The notes below the pieces were generated by a model. It did no database searches. It was given only the letters and a program-made list of their open reading frames with translations, and was not told where the DNA came from. A DNA stretch of 64,000 bases from positions 728,244-792,243 of the forward strand of contig NZ_LMLR01000001.1 in NCBI RefSeq assembly GCF_001422645.1. Reading direction: 5' to 3'. A program made the translations under genes and the position numbers. Below, one piece after another: positions 43,782-54,797 of this stretch. The stretch comes from Arthrobacter sp. Leaf69. Lineage in GTDB: Bacteria; Actinomycetota; Actinomycetes; Actinomycetales; Micrococcaceae. Positions within the stretch are counted from its first letter, which is position 1; each line of letters begins with the position of its first letter.

Positions 43782-43856
43782 TTAGGTGTTGGGGCGCTTG
43801 CCGTGGTTCGCGCCGCCACGCTTACGGTCACGACGTTTACGTGCACGCTTGCTCAT
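43782..43856 (-). CDS. large ribosomal subunit protein bL37
   Basis: A 24-residue, highly basic protein, MSKRARKRRDRKRGGANHGK followed by RPNT. It matches the actinobacterial bL37 first seen in mycobacterial ribosomes, including the conserved ANHGKRPN end. A perfect SD (TAAGGAGG) lies 5 nt before the ATG. It is too short for routine gene finding. It belongs in the 50S subunit, where it lies buried in 23S rRNA. Confidence 0.9.
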   Translation of the reverse strand: MSKRARKRRDRKRGGANHGKRPNT

Positions 43857-43956
43857 AGCTGGCCTCCTTAATTTTTGGTACTCAAAAGAGCTGCCCTCAA
43901 GTCTCCCACATCAGGGCACCCGCCGCGAACCGGCCGACCGGGCGCGGGGGAGTGCA

Positions 43957-44577
43957 TCACTCCAGGGAATTCCGGATGGAGATCCTGGCCTGGTCCAGCA
44001 CCGTCTTGACCGTCTCCAGCGTTACGGGCGTGATCGGATGCCGGCCGCCGTGGCGGCGCAATTCCACCCGGATGTCGTCCCGGAACGCCTGCACCAGCAT
44101 CTCCGCTTCCCGCAGCCGGCTGTCGCCCTCCTGCGAGTAGCGCTGGCCAGCCAGTGAGGCCACGGTTGATCCGGCAGCGCGGGCCGAGGAACGCGCGGCC
44201 TCGGCCGTTGCGGCAAGGTCCGCCCGGAGGCCGCGCATGTTGTCCTTGATGTCCTGCCGCAGATTGTCCGCGAGCCGCCGGACCGAGGCGGAAATGTCGT
44301 TTTCCACGCCGGCCAGCTCGTCCCGCCGGCTGTTGAGTTCCGCGAGTCCTGCCGGGGTGATGCTGTAGTAGGTCCGCCGGCCCTCGGCGTGCGTGGCCAC
44401 CAGCCCTTCCTCCTCGAGCTTGCCAAGCCGCGGATAGATCGTTCCGGCGCTGGGGGAGTAGGTGCCACCGAACCGTTCGCTGAGCGCCTTGATGAGTTCG
44501 TAGCCGTGCTTGGGACCGGTCTCCAGCAGGGCGAGGAGATAGAGCCGCAGGGCCCCGTGGGCAAAGACCGGAGGCAT
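43957..44577 (-). CDS. PadR-family transcriptional regulator
   Basis: A 206-residue regulator. The N-terminal winged helix contains HGYELIKALSERFGGTYSPSAGTIYPRLGKLEEEGLVA and GRRTYYSITPAGLAEL, the PadR signature. The long C-terminal half is helical with DNLRQDIKDNMRGLRADL and should form the coiled dimerisation arm of the larger (subfamily 1) PadR proteins. Its ATG overlaps the DUF4097 stop (TGATG). It probably represses its own operon through the palindrome at 45458-45520. Confidence 0.92.
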   Translation of the reverse strand: MPPVFAHGALRLYLLALLETGPKHGYELIKALSERFGGTYSPSAGTIYPRLGKLEEEGLVATHAEGRRTYYSITPAGLAELNSRRDELAGVENDISASVRRLADNLRQDIKDNMRGLRADLAATAEAARSSARAAGSTVASLAGQRYSQEGDSRLREAEMLVQAFRDDIRVELRRHGGRHPITPVTLETVKTVLDQARISIRNSLE

Positions 44578-45419
44578 CAGGGCCTCGTTTCGGTGTCCGT
44601 GCTCGGCTGGCCGTGGAAGACCGACGTCTTGCCCGACACGGAGTTGGTACGGACCAGCATGAGCTGGGTATCCGGCCCGGCGATGGTCTGTACGGCGCCG
44701 CCGGGCTGGTTGTACTTCGTGTGGTTGATGACGACGGCGCCGCTGGCGGACTTGGCGATGATGTCGACGCCGACGTCGTACGGCACGCGGATGGTGACGT
44801 CGCCCGAGACGGAATTGGCGCCAAAGTCCTGGGTAAAACCGTGCAGGTCGAAGCTCAGGTCACCGCTGACCGTGTTGGCGCGGATGTGGCTGAACTCGCC
44901 GGAGGCCGTGACTTCGCCCGAGACGCTCTTGGCTGTCAGCACACCGTGGTGGTTGCGGGCGATCACTTCGCCGCTGACAGTGCTGACGGCCAGATCCCCG
45001 GACGTGCCGTCGGCCAGGACGGAACCCGAGACCGTATTGAGCCGGGTGTGCCCGCTGATCCCGGACACCATGCCGTCCCCGCTGACCGTGCCGGCCTCGA
45101 CCTCGACGCCGGCGGGCAGGGCAATGCTGATGACCACCGAGTTGCTGCTGCCGTTGTTGACGGTGTTCATCAGGTTCTTGAACCAGCCCTGCGGGCCATG
45201 AAGCTGGTGCCGGATCTCAAGGCGACCGTTGACCAGGCTGATGGCCAGCGGGTCCCCGGAGACCTCGGAGACCTCGATCCGGGCGACTGCCTCCTCATGC
45301 GTGACAATGTCGAATCGTCCCCGGACGATGCCGAGCTTGAGCGAACGGACGCCGTCGACGTCGATGGTCTGCGGACCGGTGACGGTCCAGTTGTCCTCTG
45401 CCCTGGTGTTCTCTGACAT
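44577..45419 (-). CDS. DUF4097-type beta-strand repeat protein
   Basis: A 280-residue protein built of short strands in the repeating form VSGDxxV (VSGEVIARN, VSGEVTASGEF, VSGDLSFDL, VSGDVTIRV), typical of the DUF4097/DUF4098 right-handed beta-helix. It has no signal peptide. I use ATG 45419 (MSENTRAEDNW), which follows the SD-like CGGAGGAAC; nine extra residues of the longer frame are not needed. The biochemical role is unknown. It is co-transcribed with the PadR gene, a pairing seen in other actinobacteria. Confidence 0.85.
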   Translation of the reverse strand: MSENTRAEDNWTVTGPQTIDVDGVRSLKLGIVRGRFDIVTHEEAVARIEVSEVSGDPLAISLVNGRLEIRHQLHGPQGWFKNLMNTVNNGSSNSVVISIALPAGVEVEAGTVSGDGMVSGISGHTRLNTVSGSVLADGTSGDLAVSTVSGEVIARNHHGVLTAKSVSGEVTASGEFSHIRANTVSGDLSFDLHGFTQDFGANSVSGDVTIRVPYDVGVDIIAKSASGAVVINHTKYNQPGGAVQTIAGPDTQLMLVRTNSVSGKTSVFHGQPSTDTETRP

Positions 45420-45457
45420 GGTTCCTCCGGGAAGGCGATACTTCAATGCGGATACTT

Positions 45458-45520
45458 GCGATATATCGTGACGATACAGTCACGATATATCGCCGCCTTC
45501 GGAGGGTCAAGATATATCGC
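45458..45520 (-). promoter_or_regulatory. palindromic operator, probably for the PadR protein
   Basis: Two perfect 15-bp inverted arms (GCGATATATCGTGAC at 45458-45472 and its complement at 45479-45493) flank a 6-nt spacer; each arm has the core GATATATC. A third half site, GATATATCGC, lies at 45511-45520. The AT-rich core is striking in this GC-rich sequence, and it lies just before the DUF4097-padR operon. Confidence 0.8.
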
Positions 45521-45548
45521 GAATTTCCTGGCGGAGATTCGGGAGGCT

Positions 45549-46148
45549 CTACTCCGGCGTGTCCATGCCGAGCCACTGGAACCAGCCGCGGTGCAGCACG
45601 AGCCACGCCATGAGGCCGTAGCCGGCCTGGCCGGGCGTCCCGCCGTTGGCGGCTAGGTCCTGGCGCCACTGCTCGTGGTTGAGCAGCGGGGAGAACGTGT
45701 CGACGTAGAGGTGCTTGCGGCGGGTTGTGACGTCGGCGAAGGCGGTATTGAGCTCGCCGAGCCTGCGGTTCTGGGCCGGGTCCAGGGAGGGCGGCGGGCC
45801 CACGACAAAGACCTCGATCTTGTTCTGCGAGGCCGAGTCGAGGATGTTCGCGAGGTTGAGCCGGCTGCGGGCGGTCGACAGCCCAAACTCGATGTCGCGG
45901 CCGGAGAGGCCGATGACCAGGCGGTTCTCATGGTGGTTGTTGAACCGGCGGCCGGCTTCCTCGAGCCAGCGGGAGGCCAGGCCTTCCGTTCCCTCCTGCG
46001 GGCAGGGGAGGGAATAGCATTCGAGCGTCAGCCCGTCCTGCGGCGTGCGTGCCAGCACCCGGCCCAGCCAGCCGAGCGCCCGGGGATCACCCAGGCCGGC
46101 CAGCAGTTCATCGCCCACGGCTGCGATCCGCAGCTTTCGATCTTCCAC
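45549..46148 (-). CDS. SGNH/GDSL-hydrolase-like protein without catalytic residues
   Basis: A 199-residue protein with the SGNH fold: KLRIAAVGDELLAGLGDPRALGWLGRVL (block I), VIGLSGRDIEFGLSTARSR (block III) and GGTPGQAGYGLMAWLVLH (block V). In active members block I is GDS, block III has Gly-Asn-Asp and block V D-x-x-H-P. Here the Ser is Glu (E14), the Asn position is Arg, and the D-x-x-H becomes N-x-x-T, so it is probably not an esterase. GTG 46148 has an AGAGGT SD. It lies between kgd and the DUF4097 operon. Confidence 0.75.
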   Translation of the reverse strand: MEDRKLRIAAVGDELLAGLGDPRALGWLGRVLARTPQDGLTLECYSLPCPQEGTEGLASRWLEEAGRRFNNHHENRLVIGLSGRDIEFGLSTARSRLNLANILDSASQNKIEVFVVGPPPSLDPAQNRRLGELNTAFADVTTRRKHLYVDTFSPLLNHEQWRQDLAANGGTPGQAGYGLMAWLVLHRGWFQWLGMDTPE

Positions 46149-46229
46149 GACTACCTCTTCACTCCAGAGCGTCCATTGAAACCGCCCCCGGACGGTCACG
46201 CTGCCGGGGGACAATGCCGGTTAAACAAG

Positions 46230-46273
46230 GCTGCCCGGCCGGAGTTGCGTGTTTCAATCTCCGGCCGGGCAGC
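46230..46273 (-). terminator. intrinsic terminator of kgd
   Basis: A perfect 15-bp stem (46230-46244 with 46259-46273) and 14-nt loop, 8 nt after the kgd stop on the minus strand, followed by CTTGTTTAACC. Confidence 0.8.
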
Positions 46274-46280
46274 GTTGACC

Positions 46281-49200
46281 TTACTTACGTGCGAATGCCT
46301 GCTTGAGCAGTGCGTCCTGCTCGGCCGCGTGGCGCTTCATCGATCCTGCCGCGGTGGAAGCCGAGGCGGGGCGGGAAACGAGGCGGACCCGGCGGTCCAG
46401 CGCGTCCGGAAGGTTGAGGCCGATGAACGGCCACGGGCCCTGGTTGGCGGGCTCATCCTGCGCCCAGACCACGTCGGCGTTCGGGTACTTCGCCAGCTCC
46501 GCGGCAATCTCGGCGGCGGGCAGCGGGTACAGCTGCTCGACGCGGACGATCGCCGTGGTCTTGTCGCCGGTCTTCTGCCGGGTGGACAGCAGATCGTAGT
46601 ACAGGCGGCCGGAGACCAGCAGGACACGCTCGACGGCGTCGGCCTGCAGTTCCTCGTGCTCGGGGATGACCGTCCGGAAGGTGCCGGTGGTGAAGTCCTC
46701 CACGGACGAGGCAGCGGCCTTGAGGCGGAGCAGCTGCTTCGGGGTGAAGATGATGAGCGGCTTGCGCGGCCGGCTGTAAGCCTGGCGCCGCAGCAGGTGG
46801 AAGTGCGACGCCGACGTGGTGGGGTTGGCCACGATCATGTTTTCTTCGGCGCACATCTGCAGGAAGCGCTCGATCCGGGCGGAGGAGTGGTCCGGTCCCT
46901 GGCCCTCGTAGCCGTGCGGCAGCATCAGCACGAGCGAGGAACGCTGGCCCCACTTCTGCTCGGCCGAGGAGATGAACTCGTCGATGATGGTCTGCGCGCC
47001 GTTGACGAAGTCACCGAACTGCGCTTCCCAGAGCACCAGGGCATCGGGCCGTTCCACCGAGTAGCCGTATTCGAAGCCCATGGCCGCGTATTCCGACAGC
47101 AGGGAGTCGTAGATCCACAGCTTGGCCTGGTCATCGGAGAGGTGTGCCAGGGGCAGCCACTCGTCGCCGTTGGCGCGGTCGTGGAAGACGGCGTGACGCT
47201 GCACAAAGGTGCCGCGGCGCGAGTCCTGGCCGGCGAGCCGGACGGGAACGCCTTCCATAATGAGCGAACCGAAGGCGGCCAGTTCGCCGAAGCCCCAGTC
47301 GATGCCGCCTTCGCGGGACATGACTTCGCGCTTCTCCAGCAGCTGCTTGAGCTTGGCGTGGACCGTGAAGCCTTCGGGGATGTCGACGTGCGCCTTGCCG
47401 ATGCGCGCCAGTGTCTCGGCGGAAATTGCCGTCGACGCCGGGGCGTTGATGCCGGAATCGGACTGCTGGGCCAACGGACGCTCCAGATCGGACACCGCGG
47501 CGGAATCCGCCTTGATGATCGGAATCGGGGAGGTCTGCGCCGCATGGGTCTCGGCGAAGACGCGCTCCAGGCGTTCCTGGTAGTCGCGCAGCAGCTGCTC
47601 CGCCTCTTCCTCGGTGATGTCACCGCGGCCGATCAGGGACTCGGTGTACAGCTTGCGGACCGAGCGCTTGGCCTCGATCAGGTTGTACATCAGGGGCTGG
47701 GTCATCGAGGGGTCGTCGCCCTCGTTGTGGCCGCGTCGGCGGTAGCAGACCATGTCGATGACAACGTCCTTGTGGAACCGCTGGCGGAACTCGTAGGCGA
47801 GCTGACCGATGCGGACCACGGCCTCCGGGTCATCGCCGTTCACGTGGAACACCGGCGCCTGGATCATCTTGGCGACGTCCGTGGAGTAGGTGGACGACCG
47901 TGACGAGGACGGCGCGGTGGTGAAGCCGACCTGGTTGTTGACCACGATGTGGATGGTGCCGCCGGTGCGGTATCCGCGCAGCTGGGAGAGGTTGAGCGTC
48001 TCCGCCACCACACCCTGGCCGGCGAAAGCGGCGTCGCCGTGCACCATTATCGGCAGCACGGGGAAGGCTTCGCCCTGGTCCAGGCGGTCCTGCTTGGCGC
48101 GGACGATGCCTTCGAGGACGGAGTCCACGGCTTCGAGGTGCGACGGGTTGGCAGCGAGGTAGACCTTGGTCTCCTTGCCGTTGTCCGAGGTGAACGTGCC
48201 CTCGGTGCCGAGGTGGTACTTCACGTCGCCGGAACCCTGCACGGAGCGCGGATCTTGGGTACCTTCGAATTCCCGGAAAACCTGGGCGTAGGTCTTCCCG
48301 GCAATGTTCGTGAGCACGTTAAGGCGGCCGCGGTGGGCCATGCCGATCGCGACCTCGTCGAGTTCGTCGTCGGCCGCATCGGAGATGATGGCGTCCAGCA
48401 GCGGGATGAGGGACTCACCGCCCTCGAGCGAGAAGCGCTTTTGGCCGACGAACTTGGTCTGCAGGAACGTCTCGAAGGCCTCGGCGGCGTTGAGCTTGGA
48501 GACGATGCGCAGCTGTTCGTCGCGGCTCGGCTTGGAGTACGGGTGCTCCAGCTGGTCCTGGAACCACTTGCGCTCTTCCGGATCCTGGATGTGCATGTAT
48601 TCAATGCCCGTGGTGCGGCAGTAAGCGTCACGGAGCACGCCGAGGATGTCGCGGAATGCCAACATGGGCTTGCCGCCAAAGCCGCCGGTTGGCCACTCGC
48701 GGTCCAAGTCCCACAGCGTCAGGCCGTACGTCAGGACGTCGAGGTCCGGGTGCTTGCGCTGGACGTACTCGAGCGGATCGGTGTCCGCCATGAGGTGGCC
48801 GCGGACGCGGTAGGCGTGGATGAGCTGCTGGATTCGGGCGACCTTGTTGATCTCGTCCGCCGGGTCCACCTGCAGGTCAGGGCTCCACCGGACGGGCTCG
48901 TAGGGGATCCGCAGGGACTCGAAGATCTCGTCGTAGAAGTTCTGCGCGCCCAGCAGGAGCTGGTGCACGAGCTTCAGGAACTCGCCGCTGCCGGCACCCT
49001 GGATGACGCGGTGGTCATAGGTGGAGGTCAGGGTGAGGACCTTGCTGATGGCGTTGTGCGCGATGATCTTCGCGCTGGCACCCTGGAACTCGGCCGGGTA
49101 GTCCAGCGCGCCGACGCCGATGATGGCGGCCTGGCCCTTGGACAGGCGCGGCACGGAGTGCACGGTTCCGATGCCGCCGGGGTTGGTCAGCGACACCGTG

Positions 49201-50078
49201 GTGCCGGAGTGGTCGTCCGCGGTCAGCTTGCCGGCGCGGGCCCGCTTGATCAGGTCCTCGTAGGTGTGCCAGAACTCGGAGAAGTTGAGGGTCTCCGCCT
49301 TCTTGATGTTCGGGACCATCAGCAGGCGGGTGCCGTCGGGCTTGGGCATGTCGATGGCGATGCCGAAGTTCACGTGCGCCGGCTGGACCGCCACCGGCTT
49401 GCCGTCCACCTCGTCGTAGTAGACGTTCATCGAGGGGAACTGGGCGAGGGCGCGGATGACGGCGTAGCCGATCAGGTGCGTGAAGGAGACCTTGCCGCCA
49501 CGGGCGCGGGCAAGGTTGGAGTTGATGACCACGCGGTTGTCGATCAGCAGCTTTGCGGGGATGGCGCGCACGCTGGTGGCGGTCGGAACCTCCAGGCTGG
49601 TGATCATGTTGGTGGCGATCGCCTTGGCCGGGCCGCGGAGGACGGAGACGACGTCTTCCTCGGGGGCGGTCGGGGCCTTGATGTTCTTGGGCAGCTGGGC
49701 CGGGATCGGCTGGGTGCCGGGGCCGGCTTCCGAAGTCTTGGCGCCGTCGCGGGCGACGGTGGCCGGGGCCTTCTTGACGGCGGGGGCGGGGGCCGCTGCA
49801 GCCGGGGCGGGCGCGGCCGGCTGCGCCGCTGGCTGCGCTGCTGGCTCAGCAGCCGGAGCTACAACGGGAAGTTCGCGGGTGGCGGGGTGCGCAACAGCCG
49901 CTGCGCCCGAGGCTCCGTTGGTGGAGGAACTGTCACCGGCGTCGAAGGATTCGAACAAAGGCCACCACTTGGCATCCACCGTGTTCTTGTCCTGCTGATA
50001 ACGCTCGTACAGTTCGTCAACGAGCCACTCGTTTCCGCCAAATTCCTCTGGTAGACGGTGGCTAGGCTGCTCTGGCAC
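46281..50078 (-). CDS. kgd: multifunctional 2-oxoglutarate dehydrogenase/decarboxylase (E1-E2 fusion)
   Basis: A 1265-residue Kgd/OdhA-type protein. Order: N-terminal oligomerisation segment ([20 protein letters not shown]), an Ala/Pro linker (residues about 60-130), an E2-type succinyltransferase domain whose catalytic His is in [18 protein letters not shown] (about 352), then the E1 domain (about 430-1265) with [10 protein letters not shown], the TPP site [16 protein letters not shown] and NNQVGFTT. There is no lipoyl domain; an external lipoyl E2 is used. It links 2-oxoglutarate to succinyl-CoA in the TCA cycle. I use GTG 50078 ([15 protein letters not shown]). FHA proteins usually control its activity. 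Confidence 0.96.
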   Translation of the reverse strand: MPEQPSHRLPEEFGGNEWLVDELYERYQQDKNTVDAKWWPLFESFDAGDSSSTNGASGAAAVAHPATRELPVVAPAAEPAAQPAAQPAAPAPAAAAPAPAVKKAPATVARDGAKTSEAGPGTQPIPAQLPKNIKAPTAPEEDVVSVLRGPAKAIATNMITSLEVPTATSVRAIPAKLLIDNRVVINSNLARARGGKVSFTHLIGYAVIRALAQFPSMNVYYDEVDGKPVAVQPAHVNFGIAIDMPKPDGTRLLMVPNIKKAETLNFSEFWHTYEDLIKRARAGKLTADDHSGTTVSLTNPGGIGTVHSVPRLSKGQAAIIGVGALDYPAEFQGASAKIIAHNAISKVLTLTSTYDHRVIQGAGSGEFLKLVHQLLLGAQNFYDEIFESLRIPYEPVRWSPDLQVDPADEINKVARIQQLIHAYRVRGHLMADTDPLEYVQRKHPDLDVLTYGLTLWDLDREWPTGGFGGKPMLAFRDILGVLRDAYCRTTGIEYMHIQDPEERKWFQDQLEHPYSKPSRDEQLRIVSKLNAAEAFETFLQTKFVGQKRFSLEGGESLIPLLDAIISDAADDELDEVAIGMAHRGRLNVLTNIAGKTYAQVFREFEGTQDPRSVQGSGDVKYHLGTEGTFTSDNGKETKVYLAANPSHLEAVDSVLEGIVRAKQDRLDQGEAFPVLPIMVHGDAAFAGQGVVAETLNLSQLRGYRTGGTIHIVVNNQVGFTTAPSSSRSSTYSTDVAKMIQAPVFHVNGDDPEAVVRIGQLAYEFRQRFHKDVVIDMVCYRRRGHNEGDDPSMTQPLMYNLIEAKRSVRKLYTESLIGRGDITEEEAEQLLRDYQERLERVFAETHAAQTSPIPIIKADSAAVSDLERPLAQQSDSGINAPASTAISAETLARIGKAHVDIPEGFTVHAKLKQLLEKREVMSREGGIDWGFGELAAFGSLIMEGVPVRLAGQDSRRGTFVQRHAVFHDRANGDEWLPLAHLSDDQAKLWIYDSLLSEYAAMGFEYGYSVERPDALVLWEAQFGDFVNGAQTIIDEFISSAEQKWGQRSSLVLMLPHGYEGQGPDHSSARIERFLQMCAEENMIVANPTTSASHFHLLRRQAYSRPRKPLIIFTPKQLLRLKAAASSVEDFTTGTFRTVIPEHEELQADAVERVLLVSGRLYYDLLSTRQKTGDKTTAIVRVEQLYPLPAAEIAAELAKYPNADVVWAQDEPANQGPWPFIGLNLPDALDRRVRLVSRPASASTAAGSMKRHAAEQDALLKQAFARK

Positions 50079-51905
<1,827 letters not shown>

Positions 51906-51932
51906 GGGGCTGCCGGCAGACGGGGCCGCAGC

Positions 51933-51977
51933 CGGCCGCCGTCGGACGCCGCGCTTGTAGTGACACGACGGCGGCCG
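51933..51977. terminator. long hairpin between guaB1 and the CNNM leader
   Basis: Perfect 12-bp arms (51933-51944 and 51966-51977, CGGCCGCCGTCG and its complement) separated by 21 nt. It begins 28 nt after the guaB1 stop and could terminate that transcript, although no T-run follows. Its right arm is just upstream of the next promoter. Confidence 0.5.
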
Positions 51978-51992
51978 TGCCCGGCGCTCCTG

Positions 51993-52289
51993 TAGACTGA
52001 CATTCTTATGGACAGTAAATCTAGGTGCCGGCCTGGGGGCTGTCAGCGGGGAACGGAAACCCTTCCCGCGCAGTCCACCCGAAGAGCCGGCAAACCCCGT
52101 TCACGCGCCCATCACTCTCCGGCGGCACACCGGCCCCTTATTTTCCAGGAAAGCCGTGCCTCCCAGGAAGCCAGTGCCTACAAAGATCAAGGGTCGGCCC
52201 CGGCCGACCACCCTCCGCCAGGCACTTTCCAGAAGAAGAGCATCTTCCCCAAGCAGCCACTCCTGGCAGCTCCGAAAGCGGGCCGCTAA
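51993..52289 (+). promoter_or_regulatory. promoter and long structured leader of the CNNM operon
   Basis: TAGACT (51993-51998, extended by TG) should start transcription near 52007, giving a leader of about 280 nt. It can fold: GCCGGC with a second GCCGGC about 80 nt on, GGGCTG with CAGTCC, GCGGGGAA with TTCCCGC nested, then a CCGG/CCGG hairpin. A 93-codon frame (52008-52289) starts 9 nt after the -10 and its TAA directly abuts the ATG at 52290, but its third-position GC is much lower than in real genes here and its sequence (Arg/Ser/Pro-rich) looks non-coding. I considered an M-box or Mn riboswitch; the conserved cores are not present. Confidence 0.5.
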
Positions 52290-53627
52290 ATGGAGTGGCT
52301 CCTTCTCGGTGCAGGCCTGCTGCTCATCCTCGGAACCGGCTTCTTCGTAGCCGTTGAATTCTCGCTGGTTGCCCTTGACCAGGCGACGGTCCAGCGGGCC
52401 GTTGATGACGGCGACAGTGCCGCCGTCCCCCTGCTCAAATGCCTCAAGTCCCTGTCCACGCAGCTCTCCAGCTGCCAACTGGGCATCACCATCACAACCC
52501 TGCTCACCGGCTACGTCATGGAACCGTCGGTCGGCGCGCTGCTCGAAGGCCCGCTGGCCGCCCTGGGGCTGCCTGAAGCCGCTATTTCCTCGGTGTCGCT
52601 GATCCTTGCGATGGCGTTCGCGACTCTCCTGTCCATGCTGATCGGCGAGCTGGTGCCGAAGAACATGGCCATTGCGCTGTCCTTCCAGGTCGGCAAGGCT
52701 TTGGCCCGCCCGCAGCTGATCTTCACGGCCATCTTCAAACCCGCCATCGTGGTGCTCAACGGCTTCTCCAACAAGGTGCTCAACATCTTCGGCCTCGAGG
52801 CCAAGGAAGAGATTTCGGGGGCGCGGACTCCGGCCGAGCTGGCGTCCCTCGTGCGCCGTTCGGCGGCGATGGGGACCCTCGACGCCGGCACCGCCAACTT
52901 CATCGCCCGGACGCTCAAGTTCTCGGGCCGGACAGCAGCGGATGTCATGACGCCCCGCATCCGGGTTGAGACCATCGACGGCGACCAACCGGTGTCCGAC
53001 ATTGTGGAGGCCGCACGCCGCACCGGCTATTCGCGGTTCCCGGTGATCGGGGAATCCTCGGACGATATCCGCGGCGTGGTGCACATCAAGAAGGCCATCG
53101 CGGTTCCATCGGACCGGCGCGCCAAGCTGGAAGCCGGTGCCATCATGACCGATGTGCTCCGGGTCCCCGAAACCATCCACCTCGACGCCCTGCTGGCGGA
53201 ATTGCGCGAAGGAAACCTGCAGCTGGCCGTGGTCCTGGACGAGTACGGCGGAACCGCCGGCATCGCCACCCTGGAGGACCTGGTCGAGGAAATCGTTGGC
53301 GAAGTGGCCGATGAACACGACAAGGTCCGGCCCGGCCTGCTGCAGAGCGCTTCCGGCGACTGGTATTTCCCGGGCCTGCTCCGCCCGGACGAACTCTCCG
53401 AACAGATCCCGGGCCTGACCGTGCCCGACGAGTCTGCCTACGAAACGGTGGGAGGCTACGTCATGAGCAAGTTGGGCCGGATCGCCGCGGTGGGGGACAC
53501 CGTGGACGTCCATGGCGGCACCCTGGCCGTCACCCGGATGGACGGGCGCAGGATCGACCGGATCTGCTTCAAACCCGTTCGGGTACACCACGATGAGCGC
53601 TCCAACGGCCAGGTCGGTGCCGCATGA
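52290..53627 (+). CDS. CNNM/CorC-type membrane protein (DUF21, CBS pair, CorC_HlyC)
   Basis: A 445-residue protein often annotated hemolysin or TlyC. The DUF21 domain (residues 1-190) has four helices with GTGFFVAVEFSLVALDQ and SMLIGELVPKNMAIAL, the signature of CNNM/CorC magnesium transporters. Two CBS domains follow (about 205-335: VMTPRIRVETIDGDQ, VVLDEYGGTAGIATLEDLVEEIVGE), then a CorC_HlyC domain (about 345-430). CNNM proteins export Mg or act as Mg-linked transporters; the label hemolysin is unproven here. It directly follows the leader region and overlaps the next paralogue by ATGA. Confidence 0.92.
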   Translation: MEWLLLGAGLLLILGTGFFVAVEFSLVALDQATVQRAVDDGDSAAVPLLKCLKSLSTQLSSCQLGITITTLLTGYVMEPSVGALLEGPLAALGLPEAAISSVSLILAMAFATLLSMLIGELVPKNMAIALSFQVGKALARPQLIFTAIFKPAIVVLNGFSNKVLNIFGLEAKEEISGARTPAELASLVRRSAAMGTLDAGTANFIARTLKFSGRTAADVMTPRIRVETIDGDQPVSDIVEAARRTGYSRFPVIGESSDDIRGVVHIKKAIAVPSDRRAKLEAGAIMTDVLRVPETIHLDALLAELREGNLQLAVVLDEYGGTAGIATLEDLVEEIVGEVADEHDKVRPGLLQSASGDWYFPGLLRPDELSEQIPGLTVPDESAYETVGGYVMSKLGRIAAVGDTVDVHGGTLAVTRMDGRRIDRICFKPVRVHHDERSNGQVGAA

Positions 53628-54688
53628 GTGACTGGGCAGGAATCCTCTGGCTTGTTGTCCTGCTGCTGGGCAACGCCTTCTTCGTTGGCGCCGAGTTTGC
53701 GGTCATGTCCGCTCGCCGGAGCCAGATCGAGCCTCTCGCCGAGGCAGGCTCCAAGCGCGCGCAAACCACCCTGCGGGCGATGGAAAACGTTTCCCTCATG
53801 CTGGCCTGCGCCCAGTTGGGCATTACCGTTTGTTCGCTGCTGATCCTGCAGGTCGCGGAACCGGCCATCCACCACCTGATGGTGGTGCCGCTGGAGGCAG
53901 TCGGCGTTCCGGCCGAGGTCGCGGACGTTGCGGCGTTCGCCGTGGCCCTGTTGCTGGTCACGTTCCTGCACGTCACGATCGGCGAGATGGTGCCGAAGAA
54001 CATTTCGGTCTCCGTGGCGGACAAGGCAGCACTGCTGCTGGCCCCGCCGCTGATGTTCATCGCCCGGCTGGTGAAGCCGGTGATTGTGGCGCTCAACTGG
54101 TCCGCGAACCACATCCTGAAACTGATGCGGATCGAGCCCAAGGATGAAGTCACCTCCTCCTTCACGCTCGAAGAAGTCCAGTCGATCGTGCAGGAATCCA
54201 CCCGCCACGGGCTGGTGGACGACGACGCCGGACTCATTACCGGTGCGCTGGAGTTCTCCGAACACACGGCGTCGCGCGTGATGGTGCCGTTGGACAAGCT
54301 GGTGATGATGAAGTCAGCCACCACACCGGTGGAATTTGAAAAGGCCGTGAGCCGGACCGGGTTCTCGCGCTTCCCGATGCTGGACGATGACGGAATGCTC
54401 TCCGGCTACCTCCACATCAAGGATGTGCTCTCCATTCCGGATGCGGCGTACCACCAGCCGATCGCCGAGAGCCACATCCGGTCCCTGGCGAACCTGTCCA
54501 TGGACGACGAAATCGAGAAGGCCATGTCCGTGATGCAGCGGACCGGATCGCACCTGGCCCGCGTGATCGGCCCGGACGGCAACACCCAGGGCGTGCTGTT
54601 CCTCGAGGATGTCATCGAGGAGCTCGTCGGCGAGATCAGGGACGCCACGCAGGCCACCGGTTACCGCAGGCTCGGGCAGGACCAGTAG
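53624..54688 (+). CDS. CNNM/CorC-type membrane protein (DUF21, CBS pair)
   Basis: A 354-residue paralogue of the previous gene. The DUF21 part has LGNAFFVGAEFAVMSARR and VTFLHVTIGEMVPKNISVSV; the CBS pair follows (EHTASRVMVPLDKLVMM to RVIGPDGNTQGVLFLEDVIEELVGEI). It ends without the C-terminal CorC_HlyC domain, a known difference between partners of such tandem pairs. The two proteins may form a heterodimer. The start overlaps the first gene (ATGA). Confidence 0.9.
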   Translation: MSDWAGILWLVVLLLGNAFFVGAEFAVMSARRSQIEPLAEAGSKRAQTTLRAMENVSLMLACAQLGITVCSLLILQVAEPAIHHLMVVPLEAVGVPAEVADVAAFAVALLLVTFLHVTIGEMVPKNISVSVADKAALLLAPPLMFIARLVKPVIVALNWSANHILKLMRIEPKDEVTSSFTLEEVQSIVQESTRHGLVDDDAGLITGALEFSEHTASRVMVPLDKLVMMKSATTPVEFEKAVSRTGFSRFPMLDDDGMLSGYLHIKDVLSIPDAAYHQPIAESHIRSLANLSMDDEIEKAMSVMQRTGSHLARVIGPDGNTQGVLFLEDVIEELVGEIRDATQATGYRRLGQDQ

Positions 54689-54706
54689 CAGCGTTCAGGC
54701 TCGGAG

Positions 54707-54743
54707 GTAGCCCTAAATAGGAATCATTCCTATTTAGGGCTAC
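54707..54743. promoter_or_regulatory. perfect 37-bp palindrome, probable Zur operator
   Basis: Two 18-bp arms (GTAGCCCTAAATAGGAAT and its exact complement) around a single C, with core GAATCATTC. It lies 54 nt before the zinc-uptake gene znuA. The AATCATT core resembles actinobacterial Zur boxes. As an RNA it would also form a long hairpin and might end the upstream CNNM transcript (stop at 54688). Confidence 0.7.
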
Positions 54744-54797
54744 ACTCAAAGCTGTTGCTATTGCTCCTGATTCTCAATAACAGATCCGAGGTTTCCC

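Noticed and set aside
47949..50054. 701-codon plus-strand frame antisense to kgd
   Set aside because: Translation is low-complexity (Val/Gly/Asp/Glu-rich) with no domain; it mirrors the GC bias of kgd, whose own protein is clearly real.
51999..52289. M-box or yybP-ykoY riboswitch before the CNNM genes
   Set aside because: Only a short TAGGTG resembles the M-box start; the conserved cores of both classes are missing, so I list it only as an unassigned structured leader.
52025..52357. 110-codon frame overlapping the CNNM start
   Set aside because: It overlaps a well-supported gene in another frame and has no start signal or protein features.
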